A stretch of 5,729 nt of DNA, from NCBI GenBank assembly GCA_945875225.1, contig CAMCJY010000144.1:1-5729 (forward strand). The letters run 5' to 3'. Shown here in pieces: positions 1-5,410 of the stretch. How positions within the stretch are numbered: position 1 is the first letter of the stretch; every line of letters begins with the position of its first letter. The notes below the pieces were generated by a model. The model was given only the letters and a program-made list of their open reading frames with translations, made no database searches and was not told where the DNA came from. The position numbers were made by a program, and so were the translations under genes. Source of the stretch: Comamonas sp. lk. GTDB taxonomy: Bacteria; Pseudomonadota; Gammaproteobacteria; Burkholderiales; Burkholderiaceae_C.

Positions 1-527
1 TAGGCAATGACTTTTTTGCCGCGCTTGGCGTTATAGGGTTTGCCGCTTGCACTGACTTTAGTGGCGCCACCGTCTTCGGAGATCACGTCAGTGCCATACA
101 GTGCGTCATACAAGCTGCCCCAGCGCGCATTGGCGGCGTTGAGGGCGTAGCGTGCGTTGAGCACCGGCACCACCAACTGCGGGCCTGCTTGAATGGCCAG
201 TTCGGCGTCCACGTTTTTCGTGATGATGCGTGACTTGGCTGGCAGCGGTGCCAGATAGCCAATATCTTTTAAAAACGTTTGGTAGGCTTTCATGTCGGCA
301 ATCGGGCCGGGATGGGCTTGGTGCCAGGTGTCGATTTCGCTTTGCAAACGGCCGCGCTCGGCCAGCAGGGCGGCGTTTTTAGGGGCCAGGTCGGCCACGA
401 TGGCGTTAAAGCCTTTCCAGAATTTGGCCGGCTTCACGCCAGTACCAGGCAGCACTTCGGTATCTATAAAAGTTTGTAAAACGGTGGCGACATGCAGTCG
501 GCCGATAGTGGTGCGGGCGGTGGCCAT
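1..527 (-). CDS. glcB: Malate synthase G, N-terminal part (3' end outside window)
   Basis: Malate synthase G condenses glyoxylate with acetyl-CoA to give malate and CoA, in the cytoplasm, in the glyoxylate and glycolate pathways. Reading the minus strand from the ATG at 527 gives 175 open codons to the window edge, about a quarter of the roughly 720-residue family length. The protein closely follows E. coli GlcB as I recall it: EVLPGTG at residues 24-30, a GPxxDxxAYxxFLxxxGYL-like stretch at 74-92, AGPQLVVPV at 114-122, and the highly conserved NARYALNAANARWGSLYDAL block at 124-143. The catalytic TIM-barrel residues lie beyond the edge, so intactness cannot be judged. The start is well supported: AAGGAG lies 5 bases upstream and the N-terminus aligns with E. 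coli. It is transcribed away from the CoA-transferase. Identity is very secure; completeness is unknown. Confidence 0.96.
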   Translation of the reverse strand, partial: MATARTTIGRLHVATVLQTFIDTEVLPGTGVKPAKFWKGFNAIVADLAPKNAALLAERGRLQSEIDTWHQAHPGPIADMKAYQTFLKDIGYLAPLPAKSRIITKNVDAELAIQAGPQLVVPVLNARYALNAANARWGSLYDALYGTDVISEDGGATKVSASGKPYNAKRGKKVIA

Positions 528-532
528 AGGGG

Positions 533-538
533 CTCCTT
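533..538 (-). promoter_or_regulatory. Ribosome binding site of glcB
   Basis: On the minus strand AAGGAG stands 5 bases before the ATG at 527. It is one of only two strong Shine-Dalgarno sequences in the window and fixes the glcB start. Confidence 0.85.
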
Positions 539-560
539 GAAAACAGACAGGTAATAGCGC

Positions 561-572
561 GTAATAAATTAC
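561..572. promoter_or_regulatory. 12-bp palindrome in the glcB / CoA-transferase divergent region
   Basis: GTAATAAATTAC has perfect 5-bp arms (GTAAT/ATTAC) around a 2-bp centre. The left half-motif GTAATA also occurs at 551-556, exactly 10 bp upstream, so the two copies sit on the same face of the helix. The site is AT-rich against a GC-rich background and lies between two divergent genes, as expected of an operator. A binding protein cannot be named. The LysR-type protein encoded at 1844-2770 is a positional guess only, and the spacing is not the classic T-N11-A. Confidence 0.35.
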
Positions 573-597
573 ACGATACCCCACTCTATTCGATACT
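569..597 (+). promoter_or_regulatory. Weak candidate sigma-70 promoter for the CoA-transferase-lysR unit
   Basis: TTACAC (569-574) and GATACT (592-597) are separated by 17 bp and partly match the -35 and -10 consensus. Transcription would start near 604, leaving a leader of about 40 bases before the ATG at 643. The -35 box overlaps the end of the GTAATAAATTAC palindrome, so a protein bound there could block or modulate the promoter. A second CGATAC occurs at 574-579 and 591-596. The match is poor enough that chance is a real possibility. Confidence 0.25.
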
Positions 598-642
598 TTG
601 GCGCATACTATGGTGCTAAAAAGCAATCCATTCGTGACAAAA

Positions 643-1839
643 ATGAATACATCCAAGCCTCTGCCACTGTCTGGCATCCGCGTTGTCGAGTTCACCCACA
701 TGGTCATGGGGCCCACTTGCGGCATGGTGCTGGGTGATATGGGGGCCGATGTCGTGAAGGTCGAGCCGCTGGCGGGCGACAGCACGCGCAAGCTGCTGGG
801 CGTAGGCGCTGGTTTTTACCCGCTGTTCAACCGCAATAAGAAAAGTATTGCCCTGGACCTGGAAAGCGCTACGGGCCGCGAAGTGGTAGCGCGCCTGGTG
901 GCCCGGGCGGACATCGTCAGCGAAAACTTCAAGCCCGCCACCATGGAAAAGTTGGGGCTGGACTACGCTACTTTGTCGGCGCGCCATCCGCAACTTATTT
1001 ACGTGAGCCACAAGGGCTTTTTGCCCGGCCCCTACGAACACCGTACTGCCTTGGACGAAGTGGTGCAGATGATGGGTGGCCTGGCTTATATGACGGGCCG
1101 CTCTGGCGACCCGCTGCGCGCGGGCTCTAGCGTCAATGACATCATGGGCGGCGTGTTCGGTGCCATGGGCGCTATGGCCGCGCTGATGCAGCGCCAGAAA
1201 ACCGGCCAGGGCCAGCAGGTGCAGGCCGCGCTGTTTGAGAACAATGTGTTTTTGGTGGCCCAGCACATGCTGCAATTTGCGGTGACCGGCCAGCCCGCCG
1301 CGCCCATGCCCGAGCGCATTTCGCCTTGGGGTATTTACGATGTGTTTAGCGTGCAGGGCGGCGCCCAGATATTTTTGGCGGTGGTGGGCGATACGCAGTG
1401 GCGGGTGTTTTGCGAGGCCTTTGGCTTTGCGGACTTGTCTGCCGATACGCGCATTGCCACGAATAACGATCGGGTGCGCGCCCGCGCCTGGCTCATGCCT
1501 TTGCTGCGCGAACGCCTGGCCCGCCACACCCCCGAGGAATTGTCAGCCGTGTTCGAGCGCGAAGGCCTGCCCTTTGCCTTGATCACCGACCCGCAGCATT
1601 TGTTTGCCGATCCGCATTTGCTGCAAACCGGCGGCTTAGCCCCGATGACGCTGCCCGACGGGCGGGAGACTTCAGTGCCCTTGCTGCCCCTGATGCTGGA
1701 CGGTGAACGCCTGGGCCTGCGCCTAGACCCGCCGCGTCTGGGCCAGCATGCGCGGGAGGTCTTGCAGGATGTGGGCTACAGCGATAACGAGATAAACGCC
1801 ATGGTGCAAGCCGGCACCCTGGCCTTACCGCAGGAGTAA
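643..1839 (+). CDS. CaiB/BaiF family (type III) CoA-transferase
   Basis: Family III CoA-transferases move CoA between carboxylic acids through enzyme-bound anhydride and thioester intermediates, in the cytoplasm. From the ATG at 643 the protein is 398 residues, the usual size for one subunit. The N-terminal LSGIRVVEF and GDMGADVVKVE (about residues 30-41) are the family's Rossmann-like opening. NRNKKSIALDL (63-73) and the SENFKP segment (93-98) are also typical. The aspartate in ALDEVVQ, D138, is at the position of the family's catalytic Asp, followed by the usual GLAYMTG. Upstream in-frame starts exist at 598 (TTG) and 610 (ATG), but 643 gives the normal short lead-in to LSGIRVVEF. None of the three has a clear Shine-Dalgarno. 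The substrate cannot be read from sequence; formyl-, carnitinyl-, mesaconyl- and succinyl-CoA enzymes all share this fold. It is tightly linked to the downstream LysR gene. Family call is strong, start moderate. Confidence 0.91.
   Translation: MNTSKPLPLSGIRVVEFTHMVMGPTCGMVLGDMGADVVKVEPLAGDSTRKLLGVGAGFYPLFNRNKKSIALDLESATGREVVARLVARADIVSENFKPATMEKLGLDYATLSARHPQLIYVSHKGFLPGPYEHRTALDEVVQMMGGLAYMTGRSGDPLRAGSSVNDIMGGVFGAMGAMAALMQRQKTGQGQQVQAALFENNVFLVAQHMLQFAVTGQPAAPMPERISPWGIYDVFSVQGGAQIFLAVVGDTQWRVFCEAFGFADLSADTRIATNNDRVRARAWLMPLLRERLARHTPEELSAVFEREGLPFALITDPQHLFADPHLLQTGGLAPMTLPDGRETSVPLLPLMLDGERLGLRLDPPRLGQHAREVLQDVGYSDNEINAMVQAGTLALPQE
1832..1836 (+). promoter_or_regulatory. Ribosome binding site of the LysR gene, overlapping the upstream stop
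   Basis: AGGAG abuts the TAA stop of the CoA-transferase (1837-1839) and lies 7 bases before the GTG at 1844. It favours GTG 1844 over the in-frame ATG at 1862, which would be 25 bases away. Ribosomes finishing the transferase would arrive on this site, which suggests translational coupling. Confidence 0.82.
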
Positions 1840-1843
1840 GCCC

Positions 1844-2770
1844 GTGGACAAGCTCAAACAAATGGAGTCCTTTGTGGCGGTGGCGCTGCGCGGTAGCTTG
1901 ACGGGTGCGGCCAGGGCCGAGGGCGTGGCGCCAGCTATTGTGGGACGCCGGCTCGATGCATTGGAGCAGCGTTTGGGCGTCAAGCTCATGGTGCGCACCA
2001 CACGGCGCATGACGCTGACGCAAGAGGGAACGGCCTTTTTGGAAGACTGCCAGCGCCTGCTCAGCGACTTGGGCAATGCCGAGGCCAGCGTGAGTGCCGG
2101 TGGCATCCAGGCCAGCGGCCATTTGCGCCTGACGGCGCCAGCCGGTTTTGGCCGCCGTCATGTGGCGCCGCTGGTGCCTTTGTTCAGGGAACTGCACCCT
2201 GAAGTGACAGTGTCGCTCAACTTGAGCGACCGGGTGATTAACCTGGCCGGCGAGGGCTTTGATTGCGCGGTGCGGGTGGGCGATTTGCCCGATTCGTCCC
2301 TGGTCAGCGTGCGCCTGGCCGACAACCGGCGCATGTGTGTGGCCACACCCGATTACCTTGCGCGCCATGGACGGCCGCAGCAGCCTGCGGATTTGCAGCG
2401 TTTTGACTGCCTAACGCTTTCCAGCGACGCTTCGCAAACCCGGGGCTGGGCTTTCACCCTAGCCAAGGCAGAGGGCAATGAGGTAATTCACCTCAAGCCC
2501 AGCGGCCCGCTCGATTGCTCGGACGGCCAGGTCTTGCACGACTGGTGTCTGGGCGGCTGGGGCATTGCGTGGCGCAGCACCTGGGAGGTGGAGGCCGAGA
2601 TGGCCGCCGGCCTATTGGTACCCGTGCTGGAAGAATTTGCCGCGCCGCCCAACGGCATTTACGCGGTTTTCCCCGAGCGCAAACACATGGCATTGCGCCT
2701 GCGTTTGTGGATCGATTTTTTGAAACTGCATTACAGCCGCGAAGGCTTTTGGACGGCGGCGCGCCATTGA
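1844..2770 (+). CDS. LysR-type transcriptional regulator, CrgA-like
   Basis: This is a 308-residue DNA-binding regulator of normal family length. The winged helix-turn-helix covers about residues 5-62: GSLTGAARAEGVAPAIVGRR is the HTH core (17-36), then LEQRLGVKLMVRTTRRMTLTQEG shows the family's LE..LG..L..RT.R...LT..G pattern. A linker helix follows to about 90. The effector domain opens with GHLRLTAPAGFG (92-103), then LSDRVINLAGEGFDCAVRVG and a VATPDYLARHG segment, a style typical of CrgA-like members. The gene begins with GTG, 4 bases after the CoA-transferase stop, so the two are almost certainly one transcript. That is less usual than the divergent LysR arrangement. It probably controls its own unit, perhaps through the palindrome at 561-572, and possibly glcB; that is inference. 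The inducer is unknown. Confidence 0.94.
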   Translation: MDKLKQMESFVAVALRGSLTGAARAEGVAPAIVGRRLDALEQRLGVKLMVRTTRRMTLTQEGTAFLEDCQRLLSDLGNAEASVSAGGIQASGHLRLTAPAGFGRRHVAPLVPLFRELHPEVTVSLNLSDRVINLAGEGFDCAVRVGDLPDSSLVSVRLADNRRMCVATPDYLARHGRPQQPADLQRFDCLTLSSDASQTRGWAFTLAKAEGNEVIHLKPSGPLDCSDGQVLHDWCLGGWGIAWRSTWEVEAEMAAGLLVPVLEEFAAPPNGIYAVFPERKHMALRLRLWIDFLKLHYSREGFWTAARH

Positions 2771-2777
2771 GCGCCGC
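2756..2777 (+). other. Stem-loop spanning the LysR stop codon
   Basis: GCGGCGC (2756-2762) pairs perfectly with GCGCCGC (2771-2777) around an 8-base loop that contains the last part of the LysR stop region. A G-U pair could extend it by one. No run of U follows, so it is not a standard intrinsic terminator. It could slow exonucleases or assist Rho-dependent ending. In a GC-rich genome a 7-bp GC stem may also be chance. Confidence 0.3.
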
Positions 2778-2826
2778 TTGGGGCGTTGAGTACCCGCTGT
2801 TAAATTACGGTTTTTGTATATATCTT

Positions 2827-2852
2827 CATCAAACAGTCGCGACTTTTTGATG
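2827..2852. repeat. 26-bp near-perfect palindrome between convergent lysR and proC
   Basis: The outer arms are CATCAAA (2827-2833) and TTTGATG (2846-2852). The core is the perfect 10-bp palindrome AGTCGCGACT (2835-2844). A single C/T mismatch (2834 and 2845) separates arms from core on each side, so 24 of 26 bases are symmetric. It begins one base past the proC stop (2854-2856) and faces the end of the LysR gene. On either RNA it can fold into a hairpin closed by a CGCG loop, but no U tract follows in either direction. It may end or protect the proC message, or act as a protein-binding site. Nothing in the sequence decides between these. Confidence 0.6.
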
Positions 2853-2853
2853 G

Positions 2854-3666
2854 TCAGCCCCCAAATTCGTCGCCCAATTCTTTGGCGCGTTGTTGCGCGG
2901 CGCGCATGGCGGCGATAAAGGAAGTCCTCACGCCGTCAGCCTCCATGGACGTCAGCGCCGCAAATGTGGTGCCGCCTTTGGACGTAACGCGCTGGCGCAG
3001 CGTTTCGGGTCCATCAATAGAGGCAGCGGCCAATGCGGTGGCACCGCTAAACGTGGCCAGTGCTAACTGGTAGGCATGCGCTGGCGTCAAGCCCATGGCG
3101 ACGCCCGCATCGCGCATGGCCTCCAAAAAGTAGAACACATAGGCCGGGCCGGAGCCTGACAGCGCCGTGACCGTGTCTATGTGTGCCTCATCGCTGACCC
3201 ACAGAGTTTGGCCAGTGCTCTCCATGAGTTGCGCTACGCGCGCCTTGTCGGCATCGCTGACGCCGCTACGCGCAAACAGGCCGCTAATGCCTTGGCCGAT
3301 CAGTGCGGGAGTGTTGGGCATGGCACGCACGATGCGTTCGCTGTGCAGCCAATGCGCCAGGGTATCGCTGCGAATGCCTGCGGCTACGCTCAGGTGCAAG
3401 GCCTGGCGGGTATAGCTTTGGGTGGCCGCTGAAGCGTCTTTAAAGGTTTGCGGCTTTATGGCCCAGACCAACACATCGCTCTCTTGCAAAAACGCGCCGG
3501 GCGCAGCTTGCGCCTGTACGCCGTAGCGCGCCAGCAAATCGTCACGGGCTGCGGCCAAGGGTTCAACTACGGCGATGTCCGCTGCTGCGCAGCCGCGCTT
3601 GATCAGGCCACCGATGATCGCGCCGGCCATTTGGCCGCCGCCTATGAATGCAATGGATGGGGTCAT
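2854..3666 (-). CDS. proC: Pyrroline-5-carboxylate reductase
   Basis: This enzyme reduces 1-pyrroline-5-carboxylate to L-proline with NAD(P)H, the last step of proline synthesis, in the cytoplasm. The 270-residue protein has the normal length. An N-terminal Rossmann dinucleotide site is visible as IAFIGGGQMAGAII (residues 5-18). WAIKPQ (68-73), RAMPNTPALIGQG (114-126) and ALSGSGPAYVFYFLEAM (168-184) follow. The C-terminal family signature LRQRVTSKGGTTFAALTSME is at 223-242. The ATG at 3666 places the Rossmann motif a few residues from the N-terminus, as usual, although no good Shine-Dalgarno precedes it. It lies 47 bases downstream of glpK on the same strand with no obvious terminator between them, so read-through from glpK is likely. 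There is no metabolic link between the two genes. The gene looks intact and its identity is secure. Confidence 0.97.
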   Translation of the reverse strand: MTPSIAFIGGGQMAGAIIGGLIKRGCAAADIAVVEPLAAARDDLLARYGVQAQAAPGAFLQESDVLVWAIKPQTFKDASAATQSYTRQALHLSVAAGIRSDTLAHWLHSERIVRAMPNTPALIGQGISGLFARSGVSDADKARVAQLMESTGQTLWVSDEAHIDTVTALSGSGPAYVFYFLEAMRDAGVAMGLTPAHAYQLALATFSGATALAAASIDGPETLRQRVTSKGGTTFAALTSMEADGVRTSFIAAMRAAQQRAKELGDEFGG

Positions 3667-3685
3667 GGAGTTTTCAATTGCCGTT

Positions 3686-3696
3686 GCGCTTAGCGC
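3686..3696. other. Small GCGC-TTA-GCGC dyad in the glpK-proC gap
   Basis: The 47-base gap between the glpK stop and the proC start (3667-3713) holds only a short 4-bp-arm dyad, GCGC-TTA-GCGC. It lacks a U tract and is too weak to call a terminator. No -10/-35 pair for a separate proC promoter stands out. Confidence 0.2.
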
Positions 3697-3713
3697 TTCA
3701 GTCTAACTGCCAC

Positions 3714-5291
3714 TTAAACCGCCGTGGTTTGCCGTACCGCGTGTTCCCAGCGCTGCATCTGTTCCTGGGCTTGGGCGCGGCTGATTTGTGGCTCGAAACG
3801 GCGCTCGGCTTGCCACAGTTGGCTCAGTGACGCGGTGTCCGGGTACAGGCCGGTGGACAAGCCAGCCAGGTAGGCGGCGCCCAAGGCGGTGGTCTCGGTC
3901 ACCTGCGGGCGCAGCACGCTGATGCCTAGCAAGTCGGCCTGAAACTGCATCAGCAAATCATTGACGCAGGCGCCGCCGTCCACGCGCAGTTCGGTCACGG
4001 CGGCGACCCCGGCTTGCTGCGCATCACGTGCCATGGCTTGCAAGAGCGCGGCGCTTTGGAAGGCAATGCTTTCCAAGGCCGCGCGGGCGATATGGGCCAG
4101 GGTGCTGCCACGTGTCAGGCCGGTCATGGTGCCGCGTGCTTCGGGGTTCCAGTAGGGTGCGCCCAGGCCGGTAAAGGCCGGTACCAGCATCACGCCGCCG
4201 CTGTCGGGCACGCTTTGCGCCAGGGCTTGCACTTCGGCGCTGCTGCGGATCGCGCCCAGCCCATCGCGCAGCCATTGCACCACCGCGCCGCCTACAAACA
4301 CACTGCCTTCTAAGGCGAATTCGGGTTTGCCGTGATGGATCGCAGCGCCGGGCCGCCCCAAGCCAGATCGCGCGCCCTCAGGGGGCAGGGAGGACACGCC
4401 AGTGCCGACCGTGGGGGCTATTTGCGCAGCGCTGGTGGTGATTAGGCCATTGGTCGAGGTTTGGAATTGTGTGCCCGTGTGCATCAGCATGAAGCAGCCG
4501 GTGCCATAGGTGTTTTTGGCCATACCGGCGCTAAAGCAAGCCTGCCCAAACAAAGCGCTTTGCTGGTCGCCCGCCATGCCGCCCACGGGAATCGTGTGGC
4601 CTAGCAGGCCGGGCTCGATGTCGCCAAAATGCGCCGCCGAGGGCAGCACTTGGGGCATCAGGCCCTCGGGGATGTTGAGCGCTTGCAGCAGCTCCGGGTC
4701 CCAGGTGTTGCTGTGCACACTAAATAGCATGGTGCGCGCGGCATTGCTCACATCGGTGGCGTGTACACGACCGCTTGTCAATTGCCACAAGAGCCAGCTG
4801 TCCACGGTGCCAAAGGCCAGTACACCCTGTGCGGCCTGTGCGCGGGCATCGGGCACATGGTCCAAAATCCATTGCAACTTGGTGCCGGAAAAATAAGCAT
4901 CCACCAGCAGGCCGGTTTTTTGGCGAATGGTTGGTGCCATGCCGCGTTCGCGCAGCGCGGCGCAGGCGGGCTCGGCCCGACGGTCTTGCCAGACGATGGC
5001 TTGGTAGATGGGCTGGCCGGTCTTGCGATTCCAGACCACCGTGGTTTCGCGCTGGTTCGTAATCCCGATAGCATGCACTTGCTGCGCGCTGATGCCGGCT
5101 TTGGCGAGCACATCGCGCGCCGTGGCCAACTGGGTGCGCCAGATTTCCAGCGGGTCGTGCTCCACCCAGCCGGGCTGGGGGTAATACTGGGTCAGCTCCT
5201 CTTGCGCCATGGCCACGATGCGGCCTTGCGCATCAAACACGATGCTGCGGGAGCTGGAGGTGCCTTGGTCAAGAGCGAGCAGGTAGGTCAT
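3714..5291 (-). CDS. glpK: Glycerol kinase with an in-frame 28-residue insertion
   Basis: Glycerol kinase phosphorylates glycerol with ATP to sn-glycerol-3-phosphate, trapping glycerol that enters the cell. The protein has 525 residues against 502 in E. coli. FGGY-family marks in order: ALDQGTSSSR (6-15, phosphate loop), NQRETTVVW (79-87) and WQDRR (101-105) for glycerol contacts, GDQQSALFGQ (241-250) with catalytic Asp D242, NTYGTGCFMLM (260-270), the FGGY signature around GLGAPYWNPEARG (375-387), and LRVDGGACVND (435-445, adenosine site). Residues about 290-317 are extra relative to E. coli and come from the 84-bp insertion described separately; the reading frame survives. The start at 5291 matches E. 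coli by alignment, but is preceded by seven C's on this strand and no Shine-Dalgarno. Where E. coli has Gly-Thr-Arg in its fructose-1,6-bisphosphate loop, this protein has Gly-His-Thr (231-233), so that feedback may be absent. It is divergent from glpD and followed by proC. Confidence 0.98.
   Translation of the reverse strand: MTYLLALDQGTSSSRSIVFDAQGRIVAMAQEELTQYYPQPGWVEHDPLEIWRTQLATARDVLAKAGISAQQVHAIGITNQRETTVVWNRKTGQPIYQAIVWQDRRAEPACAALRERGMAPTIRQKTGLLVDAYFSGTKLQWILDHVPDARAQAAQGVLAFGTVDSWLLWQLTSGRVHATDVSNAARTMLFSVHSNTWDPELLQALNIPEGLMPQVLPSAAHFGDIEPGLLGHTIPVGGMAGDQQSALFGQACFSAGMAKNTYGTGCFMLMHTGTQFQTSTNGLITTSAAQIAPTVGTGVSSLPPEGARSGLGRPGAAIHHGKPEFALEGSVFVGGAVVQWLRDGLGAIRSSAEVQALAQSVPDSGGVMLVPAFTGLGAPYWNPEARGTMTGLTRGSTLAHIARAALESIAFQSAALLQAMARDAQQAGVAAVTELRVDGGACVNDLLMQFQADLLGISVLRPQVTETTALGAAYLAGLSTGLYPDTASLSQLWQAERRFEPQISRAQAQEQMQRWEHAVRQTTAV
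4341..4348. repeat. 8-bp direct repeat, copy 1 (possible target-site duplication)
   Basis: CGCAGCGC is identical to the copy at 4425-4432. The bases immediately flanking the two copies differ, so the repeat is exactly 8 bp. Both copies are read in the same codon phase in glpK, each giving Ala-Ala after a partial codon. Confidence 0.7.
4349..4424. mobile_element. Small GC-rich repeat element inserted in glpK (76-bp core)
   Basis: The core lies between two identical 8-bp copies of CGCAGCGC exactly 84 bp apart. 56 of the 76 core bases are G or C. Near its ends GCCCC (4355-4359) and GGGGC (4414-4418) can pair, and GCCC/GGGC (4374-4377 and 4383-4386) forms an inner stem. On the glpK strand it reads CCTCCCTGCCCCCTGAGGGC and then CTTGGGGCGGCCCG. 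From memory this resembles a dispersed intergenic repeat seen in many Comamonadaceae, but I could not check. It encodes QIAPTVGTGVSSLPPEGARS and GLGRPG. On the glpK strand this is its only stop-free frame: the other two hit TAG and TGA. It has no coding capacity of its own, so any movement would need enzymes supplied elsewhere. Confidence 0.72.
4425..4432. repeat. 8-bp direct repeat, copy 2 (possible target-site duplication)
   Basis: This is the second CGCAGCGC, 84 bp from the first. Deleting one copy plus the core joins TTSAA directly to IHHGKPEFALEG. That leaves 10 residues between the TT and the ALEG motif region, the same as in E. coli GlpK. Confidence 0.7.
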
Positions 5292-5326
5292 GGGGGGGCT
5301 CAAGCAGTTAAATGATGTACGGGCGA

Positions 5327-5344
5327 CGCATTCGAGTCGATGCG
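5327..5344. promoter_or_regulatory. Inverted repeat CGCAT-N8-ATGCG in the glpK-glpD control region
   Basis: Arms CGCAT (5327-5331) and ATGCG (5340-5344) flank TCGAGTCG, itself nearly symmetric around CGA/TCG. It lies 36 bases upstream of the glpK start. Half-sites containing TTCGA are reminiscent of DeoR-family GlpR operators, but I cannot claim a match. Confidence 0.35.
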
Positions 5345-5356
5345 CGCACTTTAAAG

Positions 5357-5379
5357 CCAATCAAGCAGACCATGATTGG
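5357..5379. promoter_or_regulatory. Inverted repeat CCAATCA-N9-TGATTGG in the glpK-glpD control region
   Basis: Perfect 7-bp arms (5357-5363 and 5373-5379) lie around a 9-base spacer, roughly midway between the two divergent starts. Directly beside it is the 8-bp palindrome CTTTAAAG (5349-5356). Spacing of one arm centre to the other is about 16 bp, fitting a dimeric regulator on near one face of DNA. A role as shared operator is inference. Confidence 0.45.
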
Positions 5380-5391
5380 GAGCACAAGCTT

Positions 5392-5410
5392 GCGCAATAC
5401 ACAATTGCGC
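5392..5410. promoter_or_regulatory. Inverted repeat GCGCAAT-N5-ATTGCGC just before the glpD start
   Basis: Perfect 7-bp arms flank ACACA, and the repeat ends two bases before the glpD ATG. It occupies the place where a Shine-Dalgarno would be, and none is visible. In RNA it would form a 7-bp hairpin with a 5-base loop hard against the start codon. In DNA it could be an operator. It also contains the palindrome TTGCGCAA (5390-5397). Confidence 0.5.

Noticed and set aside
598..642. N-terminal extension of the CoA-transferase from TTG 598 or ATG 610
   Set aside because: The extra residues do not resemble the family N-terminus, no ribosome site precedes either codon, and TTG 598 overlaps the candidate -10 region. 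ATG 643 gives the usual short lead-in, though the start is not certain.
616..1527. A 303-codon open frame antisense to the CoA-transferase
   Set aside because: Its translation is rich in His, Ala, Arg and Gln with no recognisable domain, as expected from the mirror of a GC-biased gene. The plus-strand frame is a clear enzyme family.
1583..2368. A 261-codon open frame antisense across the transferase end and LysR start
   Set aside because: It spans the junction of two well-supported genes, has low-complexity His/Ala/Arg composition and no family features, so it is a coding shadow.
2756..2777. Intrinsic terminator for the LysR gene
   Set aside because: The stem is good but it overlaps the stop codon and is not followed by a run of T, so it is listed only as a stem-loop.
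2801..2822. AT-rich stretch (TAAATTAC then TATATA) as a promoter, or as a second copy of the 561-572 operator
   Set aside because: No acceptable -35 box lies at the right distance on either strand. It lies between converging genes, and only an 8-base match is shared with the upstream site, which could be chance in AT-rich DNA.
4014..4313. 99-codon and other open frames on the plus strand inside glpK
   Set aside because: They lie wholly within the well-supported glycerol kinase gene, have no domain features and reflect GC-rich third positions.
5292..5360. 23-residue N-terminal extension of GlpK from TTG 5360
   Set aside because: E. coli GlpK aligns from the ATG at 5291, and the extension lies in the palindrome-rich control region.
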